From assembly GCA_964348605.1 (NCBI GenBank), contig CAYGDC010000001.1:1-41822 (forward strand): a DNA stretch of 41,822 nucleotides. Reading direction: 5' to 3'. Both the position numbers and the translations under genes were made by a program. Below are positions 15,358 through 23,683 of this stretch, one piece after another. Under the pieces are notes generated by a model, which made no database searches, was not told where the DNA came from, and worked only from the letters and a program-made list of their open reading frames with translations. The stretch comes from JALOAR01 sp964348605. Its GTDB lineage: Bacteria; Patescibacteriota; Minisyncoccia; UBA6257; Colwellbacteraceae. Each line of letters starts with the position of its first letter. Position 1 is the first letter of the stretch.

Positions 15358-18300
15358 AAAATATTTTTATCTAAATATGCAAGATAAAGATTTAGAAGAA
15401 AGGATTTCGATACATAAAAAATTTTTAGACTTACATCTTGGCAATCGATTTATGGTCGATATACCAATATGTGTAAATCCACCTAAAGATTTTAATGCCG
15501 AATCTATTAAGGATTTTTGGCAAAATTTTGTCTCTGCATTTCCCCATCGCACTGACAGTAAAATATTAAATTTTTATATTCATATCCCTTATTGTCTAAA
15601 TAAGTGCCATTATTGTTTTTATGGATCTGAGGCATTAAATAATAAGAAAGACTTAGATCGATATATTGCTGTTTTAATAAAATATTTTCAATATTTTGAG
15701 AAGACTTTTAATAAAATAACTTTTGCAAATTTATATATAGGTGGTGGGACACCTAATATATTAGATGAAAAACAATTAAAGACTTTATTAGCTGAGTTAT
15801 TTAAGCGTTTTAAATTTGACAAGGATGGAGAGAAGACATTTGAAGGCGATCCCAGGTGTTCTTCTTTAAAAAAGCTTAAGTTATTAAAAAAATACGGCTT
15901 TAATCGCATTAGCTTTGGCGTGCAATCTTTTGATAAAAAAGTATTAAAATATAATAATAGAGATGAACAAATTGATGGCAAGGTAGTAAAACGCGCTGTT
16001 GATGATGTTAAAAAAGCCGGCATCTCCCACATTAATTTAGATATGATAGTGGGTCTTTATGGCGAAGAAGAAAATTCCCTTATTACAAGTTTCCAACAAG
16101 CCATTCAGTTAAAGCCCTATTCTATATCTGTATATCCCATGCAAGCAACTGATAAATATCTAAAAATGTTTTTTGATTCTAATAAAACAAAATTTGATGA
16201 ATATCGAGCAAAAATTATTAATTCGACAATAAGCAAGATATTAGAAATTGCTGAAGAGAATAATTATAAGTGCCCCACTTATTCAGAATATATTTTTCCA
16301 ATGAGTAATGCCTCTTCTTTTAGTTTAATTAATCAAGCTATACGCCCGCTAAGCTCAACATACAATGTAGATAGCCCTGATCAAAATGTTTCTTGTTTTG
16401 GATTGGGGATTCATAGTATTTCTAAAATTAATGGCAGAGAATTTTCTTATCAAATGACAGAGCCGCTAACGACACATCCAGTGAACTATATTTATAAGGG
16501 AATTGCCAATGATAAAAAGCATCAAATAGCTGAATATCTTGTGAGGGGATTTGCTTCCAAAAAATTTATTTCTAGAGCAGATATTAGAAAAGCTATCGGC
16601 GCTGATGTTATTGATTATTTCCAAGATGTTCTTACAAAGCTAAAGGCAATTAAAATAATTAGCATTAGGGGAGATAAAGTATATTTTGCCCCTAAAACAG
16701 AGGATGAAAGAAAAAAAAATATATTATTTTTTTATGATATTGATGAAATTAAAGCGCGCATGCCAAAAGAAGAAATAGAGCCTATTCAGCATGATAATAA
16801 AATAAAAAAAACCGTTATTATCGCTGGTTATGCTTGTAATAATAATTGCATTTTTTGTATACATGGAGACAAGCGTAGTCAGATTGTAGATAAAACTAAT
16901 CTGCAAATTAAAAAAGAAATAAATGAGGCACGCAATCGAGGCAGTACTTATTTAGAAATTATTGGCGGAGAAGCGTCAACAAGGCTGGATATACTAGATT
17001 TAATAAAGTTTGCCAAAAAAATAGGATTTAGCACCATTATGATGGCTACTAATGGTCGAATGTATTCGTATGAAGAGTTTACCAGAAAGGCTCTCCAGGC
17101 TGGCCTAAATAGCCTAGTTTTTTCTATTCATGGCCACAATAGCGAGCTTCACGATGCCCTTACTCAGGCTCCTGGTAGTTTCCAGCAACTCAAACAGGGG
17201 CTTCAAAATGCACAAAAAATAGCAAAAGATTTAAATCTAGATATAAGCTTGGGAGCTAATGTTTGCATTGTAAAACAAAATTATAAATATTTGCCCAAGA
17301 TTGGAAATTATATTAAAAAACTAGGGATTAATAACGCTGAATTTATTTTTATTGATCCCAATAATGGCGCAGGACTTAAGTCTTTTAATAAACTGGTTCC
17401 TAAAATTTCTGATGCTGCGCCATATATTCATAAGTGTTTAGAAATCGGTAAAAAAAATAAAATACCTCATTGGCACATTAGATATGTTCCTCTTTGTTAT
17501 TTTCAAAATTATCTTGATCAAATAAGTGAATTACAGGAAATAAAATCATTTCACACTGAGCACATTGCGCCTGATTTTTATAATCCAAATGCCTCGGAGG
17601 GAAGACAAAATATTGGGCGAATAAAAACAGAAAAATGCCAAAAGTGTCAATTATTTAATAAATGCGAAGGCGTCTGGAAAGAATATTTTAGGCACTATGG
17701 TGATGCAGAACTAATGCCTATTATTGATAATAATTCTAATCACCAAAATGCCCCTATTGTTCTTCTTAGAATCCTTCCTGCCACATTTGATTTATATATA
17801 AACAATATAGATCTTCTTTGCCAAAGAATGAAGAATGATTTTAACATGCCTGTAAATCTACTATTTATAGTTTCTATGGAAGATATACTGGGAGAATTTA
17901 GAGACAAAAAGAAAAAGATGGCAGTAAAAAAAATAAAAAAAATAGTTACTAAATTAGTAAAGAAAAATTTAGATTTTAGCATTAGTCCGCTTCCTCCGTG
18001 TTTATTTAATGTTCCTTGCCCAATAATCATCAAAAAACGGATTTTGAAAAACAATCAAACCTATTCTTTGCCCCCAGCGTTCATAACTGATCCAGGCATA
18101 AAACATTCTATTGATAGCATTGAAAACATGGACATCCAGCCCCAATGTTTATCATGCCAATTTAAATTGAAGAATAAATGTAGGGGGATATATATAAAGA
18201 TAGGCGTACCATTAATTGATCAAAAAACTCAAGAATGGTTAAAAAACAAAATAGAATCATCAAAAAATATTACTTTACTTGATTGTGGTAGTGGCGCTAA

Positions 18301-18793
18301 TCCGCCATTTTTAAAAACCTATAAAGAAATTGCCTTGGGAGGCGGCCTTATACATCTTTTAGAACCCGATACAGAAGAGGTGGTGGGACTAATGCCAGCA
18401 GTCTCTAGCTACCCTAGTATTATTATTAATAATAATACTATTGAAGATGCTGATCTCCAGAGAAATTTTTTTGATATTGTAATATTAACTGGCAGCTATT
18501 CTCATATTCACAATTTACACAAAGCATTGCTGAATATAGAGAGCGCTTTAAAACAAGGAGGTCTTTTATTAATAAAAGACGAAATGGACACAACGCAATC
18601 TGAGGGAAATAAAATTTTTGATAAAAGCCAAGCGTCAGCTTACGGATTTCATTACAGGAATCATAGCTTAAAGCGAGTTACTGCTGAGCTAGAAAAATAT
18701 AACTTTAAAGTTATTGAAGGAGTAGAAGGAGAAGCAATGAAAAATAAACATCAGTTTTGGGCTATTAAAGCAGAAAAAAATAGCTATATATAG
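15350..18793 (+). CDS. Fusion: HemN-like radical SAM + family A radical SAM + Cys-rich domain + methyltransferase
   Basis: The protein has about 1,147 residues; an ATG at 15338 would add four. Domain 1 (about 1-450) is HemN/coproporphyrinogen-oxidase-like: FYIHIPYCLNKCHYC, IGGGTPN, RISFGVQSFD, LDMIVGLYGE, then a winged-helix tail. Domain 2 (about 480-800) is a family A radical SAM: CNNNCIFC, IGGEASTR, TNGRMYSY, LHDALTQAPGSF, CQKCQLFNKCEGVW. Domain 3 (about 800-950) has SPLPPCLF and CLSCQFKLKNKCRG and matches the C-terminus of the protein at 7311. Domain 4 (about 965-1147) is a class I methyltransferase with LLDCGSGANPP and a hydrophobic 'FDIVILTG' strand. I know of no standard enzyme with this order. 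HemN-like domains often act as methylases or cyclopropanases; the real reaction is unknown. Confidence 0.8.
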   Translation: MNKKYFYLNMQDKDLEERISIHKKFLDLHLGNRFMVDIPICVNPPKDFNAESIKDFWQNFVSAFPHRTDSKILNFYIHIPYCLNKCHYCFYGSEALNNKKDLDRYIAVLIKYFQYFEKTFNKITFANLYIGGGTPNILDEKQLKTLLAELFKRFKFDKDGEKTFEGDPRCSSLKKLKLLKKYGFNRISFGVQSFDKKVLKYNNRDEQIDGKVVKRAVDDVKKAGISHINLDMIVGLYGEEENSLITSFQQAIQLKPYSISVYPMQATDKYLKMFFDSNKTKFDEYRAKIINSTISKILEIAEENNYKCPTYSEYIFPMSNASSFSLINQAIRPLSSTYNVDSPDQNVSCFGLGIHSISKINGREFSYQMTEPLTTHPVNYIYKGIANDKKHQIAEYLVRGFASKKFISRADIRKAIGADVIDYFQDVLTKLKAIKIISIRGDKVYFAPKTEDERKKNILFFYDIDEIKARMPKEEIEPIQHDNKIKKTVIIAGYACNNNCIFCIHGDKRSQIVDKTNLQIKKEINEARNRGSTYLEIIGGEASTRLDILDLIKFAKKIGFSTIMMATNGRMYSYEEFTRKALQAGLNSLVFSIHGHNSELHDALTQAPGSFQQLKQGLQNAQKIAKDLNLDISLGANVCIVKQNYKYLPKIGNYIKKLGINNAEFIFIDPNNGAGLKSFNKLVPKISDAAPYIHKCLEIGKKNKIPHWHIRYVPLCYFQNYLDQISELQEIKSFHTEHIAPDFYNPNASEGRQNIGRIKTEKCQKCQLFNKCEGVWKEYFRHYGDAELMPIIDNNSNHQNAPIVLLRILPATFDLYINNIDLLCQRMKNDFNMPVNLLFIVSMEDILGEFRDKKKKMAVKKIKKIVTKLVKKNLDFSISPLPPCLFNVPCPIIIKKRILKNNQTYSLPPAFITDPGIKHSIDSIENMDIQPQCLSCQFKLKNKCRGIYIKIGVPLIDQKTQEWLKNKIESSKNITLLDCGSGANPPFLKTYKEIALGGGLIHLLEPDTEEVVGLMPAVSSYPSIIINNNTIEDADLQRNFFDIVILTGSYSHIHNLHKALLNIESALKQGGLLLIKDEMDTTQSEGNKIFDKSQASAYGFHYRNHSLKRVTAELEKYNFKVIEGVEGEAMKNKHQFWAIKAEKNSYI

Positions 18794-18812
18794 CAATATA
18801 TGTTACTATTAA

Positions 18813-18818
18813 TATAAT
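18813..18818 (+). promoter_or_regulatory. Candidate -10 element
   Basis: TATAAT at 18813-18818 is followed at once by AAAGGTCG (18819-18826) and lies 32 nt before the ATG at 18851. No clear -35 is visible. Confidence 0.35.
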
Positions 18819-18850
18819 AAAGGTCGAAAATAAAATAATTAATATAAAAA

Positions 18851-19405
18851 ATGAATAAAAAAGTTTTGCTTGGAGTAGTTATATTATTTGTTGTGTTAGG
18901 CATTTTATTTATTATGATGTTAATGCCTAATTTAATCGCAGAAAGGGAGGGGGTGGGAGCGAATAGACAAGAAGCGCGACCAACATCTCTTCGTTCTTTA
19001 GTAACCCCTAATGGGCGGATTATTTATTTGCGCGACGACATGTTCTTAAACGCGATCCACGGATTTTTTAAAGAGCAAATTAGTCCATCAGAGTTCATAA
19101 TGATAGCTGACTTACAACAAATGTTTCAGGACGCCGACGGACTACATACAGAAATAAGAGTTACTATACATCCAGATGCTCCAGTTGTTGCCGTTAAAGG
19201 AATTCGAGCAGATAGAACTATGGACGAAACTCCTATATCTATAGATGATTTACGATGGGGGAATCTAATTCAACTTGAATTAATGACCGGAGAGCTCAAT
19301 ACTCAAGTTTTTGAAAAAGATGCATATACCCCAAGAAGAATTATGCGCCTTGATTTTATTCCCATGGGCCTTACTCCTACTACTGAGCCTGCGTCTATCC
19401 CTTAA
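18851..19405 (+). CDS. Membrane-anchored hypothetical protein
   Basis: The protein has 184 residues. The first 30 form one membrane helix (VLLGVVILFVVLGILFIMML), so the remaining 150 residues should lie outside the cytoplasm. The outer part is acidic and mixed alpha/beta (LRDDMFLNAIHGFFKEQI, IRVTIHPDAPVVAVKG) without cysteines or catalytic motifs that I recognise. It is the last gene before the strong hairpin at 19438. It could be an immunity, anchoring or export accessory of the peptide system, or unrelated. No function is assigned. Confidence 0.65.
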   Translation: MNKKVLLGVVILFVVLGILFIMMLMPNLIAEREGVGANRQEARPTSLRSLVTPNGRIIYLRDDMFLNAIHGFFKEQISPSEFIMIADLQQMFQDADGLHTEIRVTIHPDAPVVAVKGIRADRTMDETPISIDDLRWGNLIQLELMTGELNTQVFEKDAYTPRRIMRLDFIPMGLTPTTEPASIP

Positions 19406-19437
19406 AACACAGCAAAGGGGATTAAACATAATAGTAA

Positions 19438-19477
19438 AATACACATGGGGTGTTTATAAGAACATCCCATGTGTATT
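19438..19477 (+). terminator. 17-bp hairpin, probable transcript end
   Basis: Left arm AATACACATGGGGTGTT (19438-19454) pairs with AACATCCCATGTGTATT (19461-19477) through one G-U pair and a 6-base loop. It follows the gene at 18851 by 32 nt and precedes a new promoter. A strong U tract is missing, so it may be a processing or stabilising structure rather than a classical terminator. Confidence 0.6.
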
Positions 19478-19510
19478 ATAAAATAACAAGATTTAAGCAC
19501 ATTCAATAAT

Positions 19511-19539
19511 TTGATTATCGCAAATTTATAGATTATTAT
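19511..19539 (+). promoter_or_regulatory. Promoter for the 19556-21895 unit
   Basis: TTGATT (19511-19516), 17-bp spacer, TATTAT (19534-19539). Transcription would begin near 19546, about 10 nt before the ATG at 19556. Confidence 0.5.
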
Positions 19540-19555
19540 TTAAAAAAATAAAAAA

Positions 19556-19777
19556 ATGCAAAAAACTTCTTTAGTTGATAAAAAACAATATGCTGTTATT
19601 TATCGTAGTATAGAGCACTTTGAGGTTCTTGGCTTTGTTACGGCTGATTCTATAGAGGATGCAAAAGACAAGGCTAAAAAAGAATTATTAGTAGAAGCTA
19701 AACACTACGTGGTAACAGAAGCAGAAATTGCTGAATTAAAAGATTTAAATAAAATATCTTTTGATATTTCCACTTAA
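19556..19777 (+). CDS. Small protein upstream of radical SAM gene
   Basis: The protein has 73 residues and is not recognised. It reads as strand-helix-strand-helix: YAVIYRSIEHFEVLGFV, then SIEDAKDKAKKELLVEA, then HYVVTEAEIAELKDLN. It has no cysteine, no signal peptide and no repeat. It lies 5 nt before a radical SAM gene under its own promoter, the layout expected of either a precursor peptide or a small peptide-binding partner. The folded look argues more for a partner domain than a disordered precursor. Function unknown. Confidence 0.6.
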   Translation: MQKTSLVDKKQYAVIYRSIEHFEVLGFVTADSIEDAKDKAKKELLVEAKHYVVTEAEIAELKDLNKISFDIST

Positions 19778-19782
19778 ATAAA

Positions 19783-20730
19783 ATGGCAGATATTTGCGTT
19801 TGGAATCGATGCAATAATGGCTGTCTTATGTGTTCTAATCCACGCGAATTTAATAAATCAGTTCACAGTGCGACATATTCACTAGATGCCATTATAAACA
19901 GAGTTAAGAAAAATTATGACAACTTACAAAAGAATCACCAAGTTATAGACTTAACTGGTGGTGAGCCAACTATTCATCAACATTTTTTTGAAATACTCGC
20001 CCTGCTAAAAAAACAACACCCAGAAAATAAAATAGCACTCAATACTAATGGTAGGATGTTTGCTTATTATGAGTTTACTAAAAAACATTTGCCCTATATT
20101 AATTTTATTAAAATAGCAGTACACGGCTTTAATCCACAATCACATGATATTATCACTGGAATTAAAGGAAGTTTTTATCAAACTGTTAAGGGAATTAAAA
20201 ACATTTTAACGGTCAGAAAAAACATTAAAAACGGTGCTTTTATCGAAGTTGAGATAAGAATCATTCTAACAAAATTAAATTATCAAAATTTAGAAGAAAT
20301 ACTTAGTTTTTTACATCAAAATTTTTCAGAAGTTAATAGAATTGTATTAATTTTTCCAGAATTTGAGGGAATTTGCCAGGAGAATTTTTCTCTAATTGGC
20401 ATTACATATCAAGACTGTTCATTATTTATTAAAACAGCTATTCAGAATTGGGCCCCAAATTTTAAAGATATACGGCTTTATCACTTTCCTTTATGCGTTC
20501 TACCATTTAAGTTGTGGCCATATACTTGGAGAACACTAAGGGGCGACGAAGTTATTTTTTTAGAAAGATGTCAGGAATGTATTTATAAAAAATATTGTCT
20601 TGGCGTACACATAGACTATCCTAAAGTCATTGGAGACAGAGAGTTTCAGCCAATTATATCTTCTGTAGGAGAAATTATAGTAAATAAAGGTGATCAATTT
20701 ATTTACCACCCAATTATTGCAGTAAAATAA
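19783..20730 (+). CDS. Radical SAM protein, family A (member 5)
   Basis: The protein has 315 residues. CNNGCLMC gives C10, C14 and C17; LTGGEPTIHQHF, NTNGRMFAY, SHDIITGIKGSFYQ and CQECIYKKYCLGV (C263, C266, C272) match the family found at 10656-17700. Like member 3 it continues with GDREF after the cysteine cluster, but then has a 30-residue tail. It lies between the 73-residue protein and a membrane protease, forming a small separate unit. Substrate unknown. Confidence 0.75.
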   Translation: MADICVWNRCNNGCLMCSNPREFNKSVHSATYSLDAIINRVKKNYDNLQKNHQVIDLTGGEPTIHQHFFEILALLKKQHPENKIALNTNGRMFAYYEFTKKHLPYINFIKIAVHGFNPQSHDIITGIKGSFYQTVKGIKNILTVRKNIKNGAFIEVEIRIILTKLNYQNLEEILSFLHQNFSEVNRIVLIFPEFEGICQENFSLIGITYQDCSLFIKTAIQNWAPNFKDIRLYHFPLCVLPFKLWPYTWRTLRGDEVIFLERCQECIYKKYCLGVHIDYPKVIGDREFQPIISSVGEIIVNKGDQFIYHPIIAVK

Positions 20731-20731
20731 G

Positions 20732-21895
20732 ATGGCAATATTGCAAATAATTAATTTTATTGACTTATTTTTTTTATTACCACTTTTTATTATTGGGATA
20801 ATATCTTCATATACAGATATAAAATATAATAAAATATTTAACAGTCTTATTATTCTTGGCTTACTTTATGGCCTCTGGATAATTATTGCTTTATTGTTAC
20901 AAAATATTTTTTTACTAGGTGAGGCAGAAAACTTTATTTATATAGGCAAAGTTTTTTTAAACTCCTTTTTAGCTTTATTAGTGGGCTATTTTCTTTGGTA
21001 TCAAAAATATTGGTCAGCCGGAGACGCTAAGCTATTTACTGTTTATGCCCTATTACTACCTTTAAAATTTTACGATAAAAGTTATTTTGACTACTTCCCT
21101 TCTTTTAATTTAATAATCAATTTATTTTTCCCAGTCATCATTGTTTTAAGCTTTTATTCTCTTAAAGATTTTTTTTATTCTTTGTTCGAGCGACTTATTA
21201 AAAAAAATATATTTTTAAAGCAGGTGCCTATTAAAGAGCGTTATTTTAATGCTATAAAAGAGCTTAAAAAAATTGGCACTTTATTAATAAACTTTATTTT
21301 TTTTATTGTTATTATCCAAATAATATTACTTAGTTTTAGAATAGTTATTGGCCAAACAGCAGGCTTGCATCCTTTTTTACTTTATCTAATTATCGTTTTT
21401 CTAATGCAAAAAATTAATAAGTGGAAAAATAAATTTAGATGGCTCACTCCTCTTATTTATAGCGTATCATTTATATATATCTTTTATTTAATTATTCAAC
21501 TTGATTTTTCTGCTATTTTGGGGCTAGCGAGAATGGCCTTAATATTTTTAATATTTATTAATTTGGCTCGTCATTTTTTAGATCATTATATTGACAGAAA
21601 AGAGATAGGATCTCTTCCATTAAAAGATTTACGAAAAGGAGTATTAATTCATCAAGAAGATTTAAGCAAGCTCATAAGCTCCTTAAGCACAAAAGAAAAG
21701 GAAGCATTAAATTGGATTGGCGCTGAAGGCATAAGCGAGGAACAAATCTTGATTATTAAAAATAAATTTAAAACAAGCCTAAATAATGAAATAAGATTTT
21801 ATAAAACATTTCCTTTCGCGCCCTATATGTTATTAGCGACTATAATCTCTATATTAACTCAATCTTCATTTTTAGCTTGGATAGATATTATATAA
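20732..21895 (+). CDS. A24-type prepilin peptidase-like membrane protease
   Basis: The protein has 387 residues and many membrane helices. SSYTDIKYNKIFN carries a candidate catalytic D29, and SAGDAKLF carries D98 in the GxGD-like position, both typical of A24 aspartic proteases such as PilD, TadV and FlaK. Family members are usually 150-270 residues; the extra C-terminal half holds three or four more helices and a soluble segment (KEKEALNWIGAEGISEEQIL) that I do not recognise. It lies 1 nt after the radical SAM gene. It may cleave prepilin-like leaders, perhaps of the surface proteins at 2195/3353 or of the modified peptide; this is inference. Confidence 0.7.
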   Translation: MAILQIINFIDLFFLLPLFIIGIISSYTDIKYNKIFNSLIILGLLYGLWIIIALLLQNIFLLGEAENFIYIGKVFLNSFLALLVGYFLWYQKYWSAGDAKLFTVYALLLPLKFYDKSYFDYFPSFNLIINLFFPVIIVLSFYSLKDFFYSLFERLIKKNIFLKQVPIKERYFNAIKELKKIGTLLINFIFFIVIIQIILLSFRIVIGQTAGLHPFLLYLIIVFLMQKINKWKNKFRWLTPLIYSVSFIYIFYLIIQLDFSAILGLARMALIFLIFINLARHFLDHYIDRKEIGSLPLKDLRKGVLIHQEDLSKLISSLSTKEKEALNWIGAEGISEEQILIIKNKFKTSLNNEIRFYKTFPFAPYMLLATIISILTQSSFLAWIDII

Positions 21896-21999
21896 AGTGC
21901 TGGATAAAAACATTTATTTAAATTATTAAAATAAATCTTTTTTATTTTCTAATAGAGCAATAATAAAACCACTATTATTTGCGCTTAAATATAATATAG

Positions 22000-22005
22000 T
22001 ATAAT
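22000..22005 (+). promoter_or_regulatory. -10 element of the korAB-ferredoxin operon
   Basis: TATAAT at 22000-22005, 35 nt before the ATG at 22041. The best -35 (TTGCGC at 21979) leaves only a 15-bp spacer, so the assignment is tentative. Confidence 0.4.
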
Positions 22006-22040
22006 CTCACATCATAAATAGGTAGTTCAAATAATATTTT

Positions 22041-23681
22041 ATGATTAAAGGCTTACTTTTTGGAGGTGAAGCTGGGCAGGGGATTGATAGAACAGCTTCA
22101 TTAATGGGAGAAATTTTAATTTCTGCGGGCTTTTTTTGTTTTTTAAATAGAGAATATTCATCTTTAATTCGTGGTGGTCATAATTTTGACACCCTAACTT
22201 TTTCTGATCAGCCTATTTTTTCTACCCCAGAGAAAATTGATTTATTAATTGCTTTTGATAATGACTCGATCACTAATCATCAACACAAGCTTAAATCTAG
22301 CGGACACATTATTGGCGCGCACAATCTCTTGTCTCAAGATGTCTGGCTTAAAATAGATGCTCATTCTTTTGTGCGCCAACGCCGCATTCAATCAGTTTTT
22401 GGCAACAATATTTTTATTGGCGCACTAATAAAATACTTTGGACTACCTATATCAATTAGCGAACAAATAATTAATAGGGGATTTTCTAAGAAAGAAGCAG
22501 TTATTATTAAAGAAGCAATCAAAATTGGATATGATTTAGGACAAGTTCAAGAAAAGCTAATTATTAAAAAAAAACAACTTATTTTTTTGAAAGGAAATGC
22601 TGCCATTGCGCAAGGAGCATTAAAAGCTGGGCTAGAAATAACTTTTTATTATCCAATTACGCCAGCTACTAGCGTTTTTGACGAACTTAAAAAACTTGAT
22701 GATAAACAGCAAGTAAAAATAATTCAACTAGAAAATGAAATAGCGGTTATTAACGCGGCGCTAGGAGCGAGTTTTGCTGGCGCAATGAGTTTTGTCGGCA
22801 CCTCTGGGCCAGGTTTTGCTTTAATGACCGAATCTTTAAGTCTGGCTGGTATGGCAGAAATACCGATAGTTCTTTATTTAGCCATGCGTCCTGGCCCAGC
22901 GACTGGAATGCCGACATTTACTGCACAAGATGACTTAAAATTTGCTCTTAGTGCTGGCCATGGCGAATTTCCTAAGGTGGTGCTTGCGCCAGGCGATGCT
23001 AGTGAAGCGTTTGCTAGAATAATAGAGGCTTTTTATCTTGCTTATAAATATCGCGTACCAGTTATTATTTTAGGAGACAAGCATTTATCTGAAAGCTATT
23101 TTAGCTTTACTAAATTACAAAAACCACAAGTTAAGGCTAATAAATTTATTAGTCAATCAATTACTAATTATAGAAGCTATAAAATTACTAAAACTGGCGT
23201 TTCTCCTCGATTAATACCTGGGCAAGGGCCAATTGTTCGCGCAACAAGCTATGAGCACGACGAAGATGGCCACACTACAGAAGATGGAAAAATTGCAGTT
23301 GCGATGAAAGACAAAAGACAAGCAAAAAATATTTTTATAGCTAAAGAAATTCATGATAAACTTAAGCCAATTAATATATTTGGCAAAGGAGAAAATTTAA
23401 TTATATCTTGGGGATCTACTAAGGGCGCGATATTAGATAGTTTAAGCAGGCTAGATGGCTGGCGTTTTCTTCAAATTATTTATCTTGATCCTTTCCCAAC
23501 CGATCAAGTAATGCAAGAAATTAAGCTAGCCAAGCGCGTTGTTTTAGTTGAAAATAGCTCTGTTGGGTTTTTATCTTCTTTAATTCATCAGCAAACAGGT
23601 TTTTTGATAAAAGACAAAATTTTAAAATATGATGGCCAAGCTTTTTCTCCAGATGAAATTATAAATAAAATCAGTCATTGA
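22041..23681 (+). CDS. korA: 2-oxoacid:acceptor oxidoreductase, fused gamma-alpha subunit
   Basis: The protein has 546 residues. The first 175 are the gamma domain (GLLFGGEAGQGIDRTASLMG, then SLIRGGHNFDTLTFS) and the rest is the alpha subunit (KGNAAIAQGALKAGLEITFY, YPITPATS, GTSGPGFALMTESL). With the beta subunit downstream it forms a thiamine-diphosphate enzyme that oxidises a 2-oxoacid with coenzyme A and reduces ferredoxin. The sequence does not fix the substrate (2-oxoglutarate, pyruvate or branched-chain acids), so the symbol is the usual one for this architecture. Its stop overlaps the region just before korB. Confidence 0.85.
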   Translation: MIKGLLFGGEAGQGIDRTASLMGEILISAGFFCFLNREYSSLIRGGHNFDTLTFSDQPIFSTPEKIDLLIAFDNDSITNHQHKLKSSGHIIGAHNLLSQDVWLKIDAHSFVRQRRIQSVFGNNIFIGALIKYFGLPISISEQIINRGFSKKEAVIIKEAIKIGYDLGQVQEKLIIKKKQLIFLKGNAAIAQGALKAGLEITFYYPITPATSVFDELKKLDDKQQVKIIQLENEIAVINAALGASFAGAMSFVGTSGPGFALMTESLSLAGMAEIPIVLYLAMRPGPATGMPTFTAQDDLKFALSAGHGEFPKVVLAPGDASEAFARIIEAFYLAYKYRVPVIILGDKHLSESYFSFTKLQKPQVKANKFISQSITNYRSYKITKTGVSPRLIPGQGPIVRATSYEHDEDGHTTEDGKIAVAMKDKRQAKNIFIAKEIHDKLKPINIFGKGENLIISWGSTKGAILDSLSRLDGWRFLQIIYLDPFPTDQVMQEIKLAKRVVLVENSSVGFLSSLIHQQTGFLIKDKILKYDGQAFSPDEIINKISH

Positions 23682-23683
23682 TT

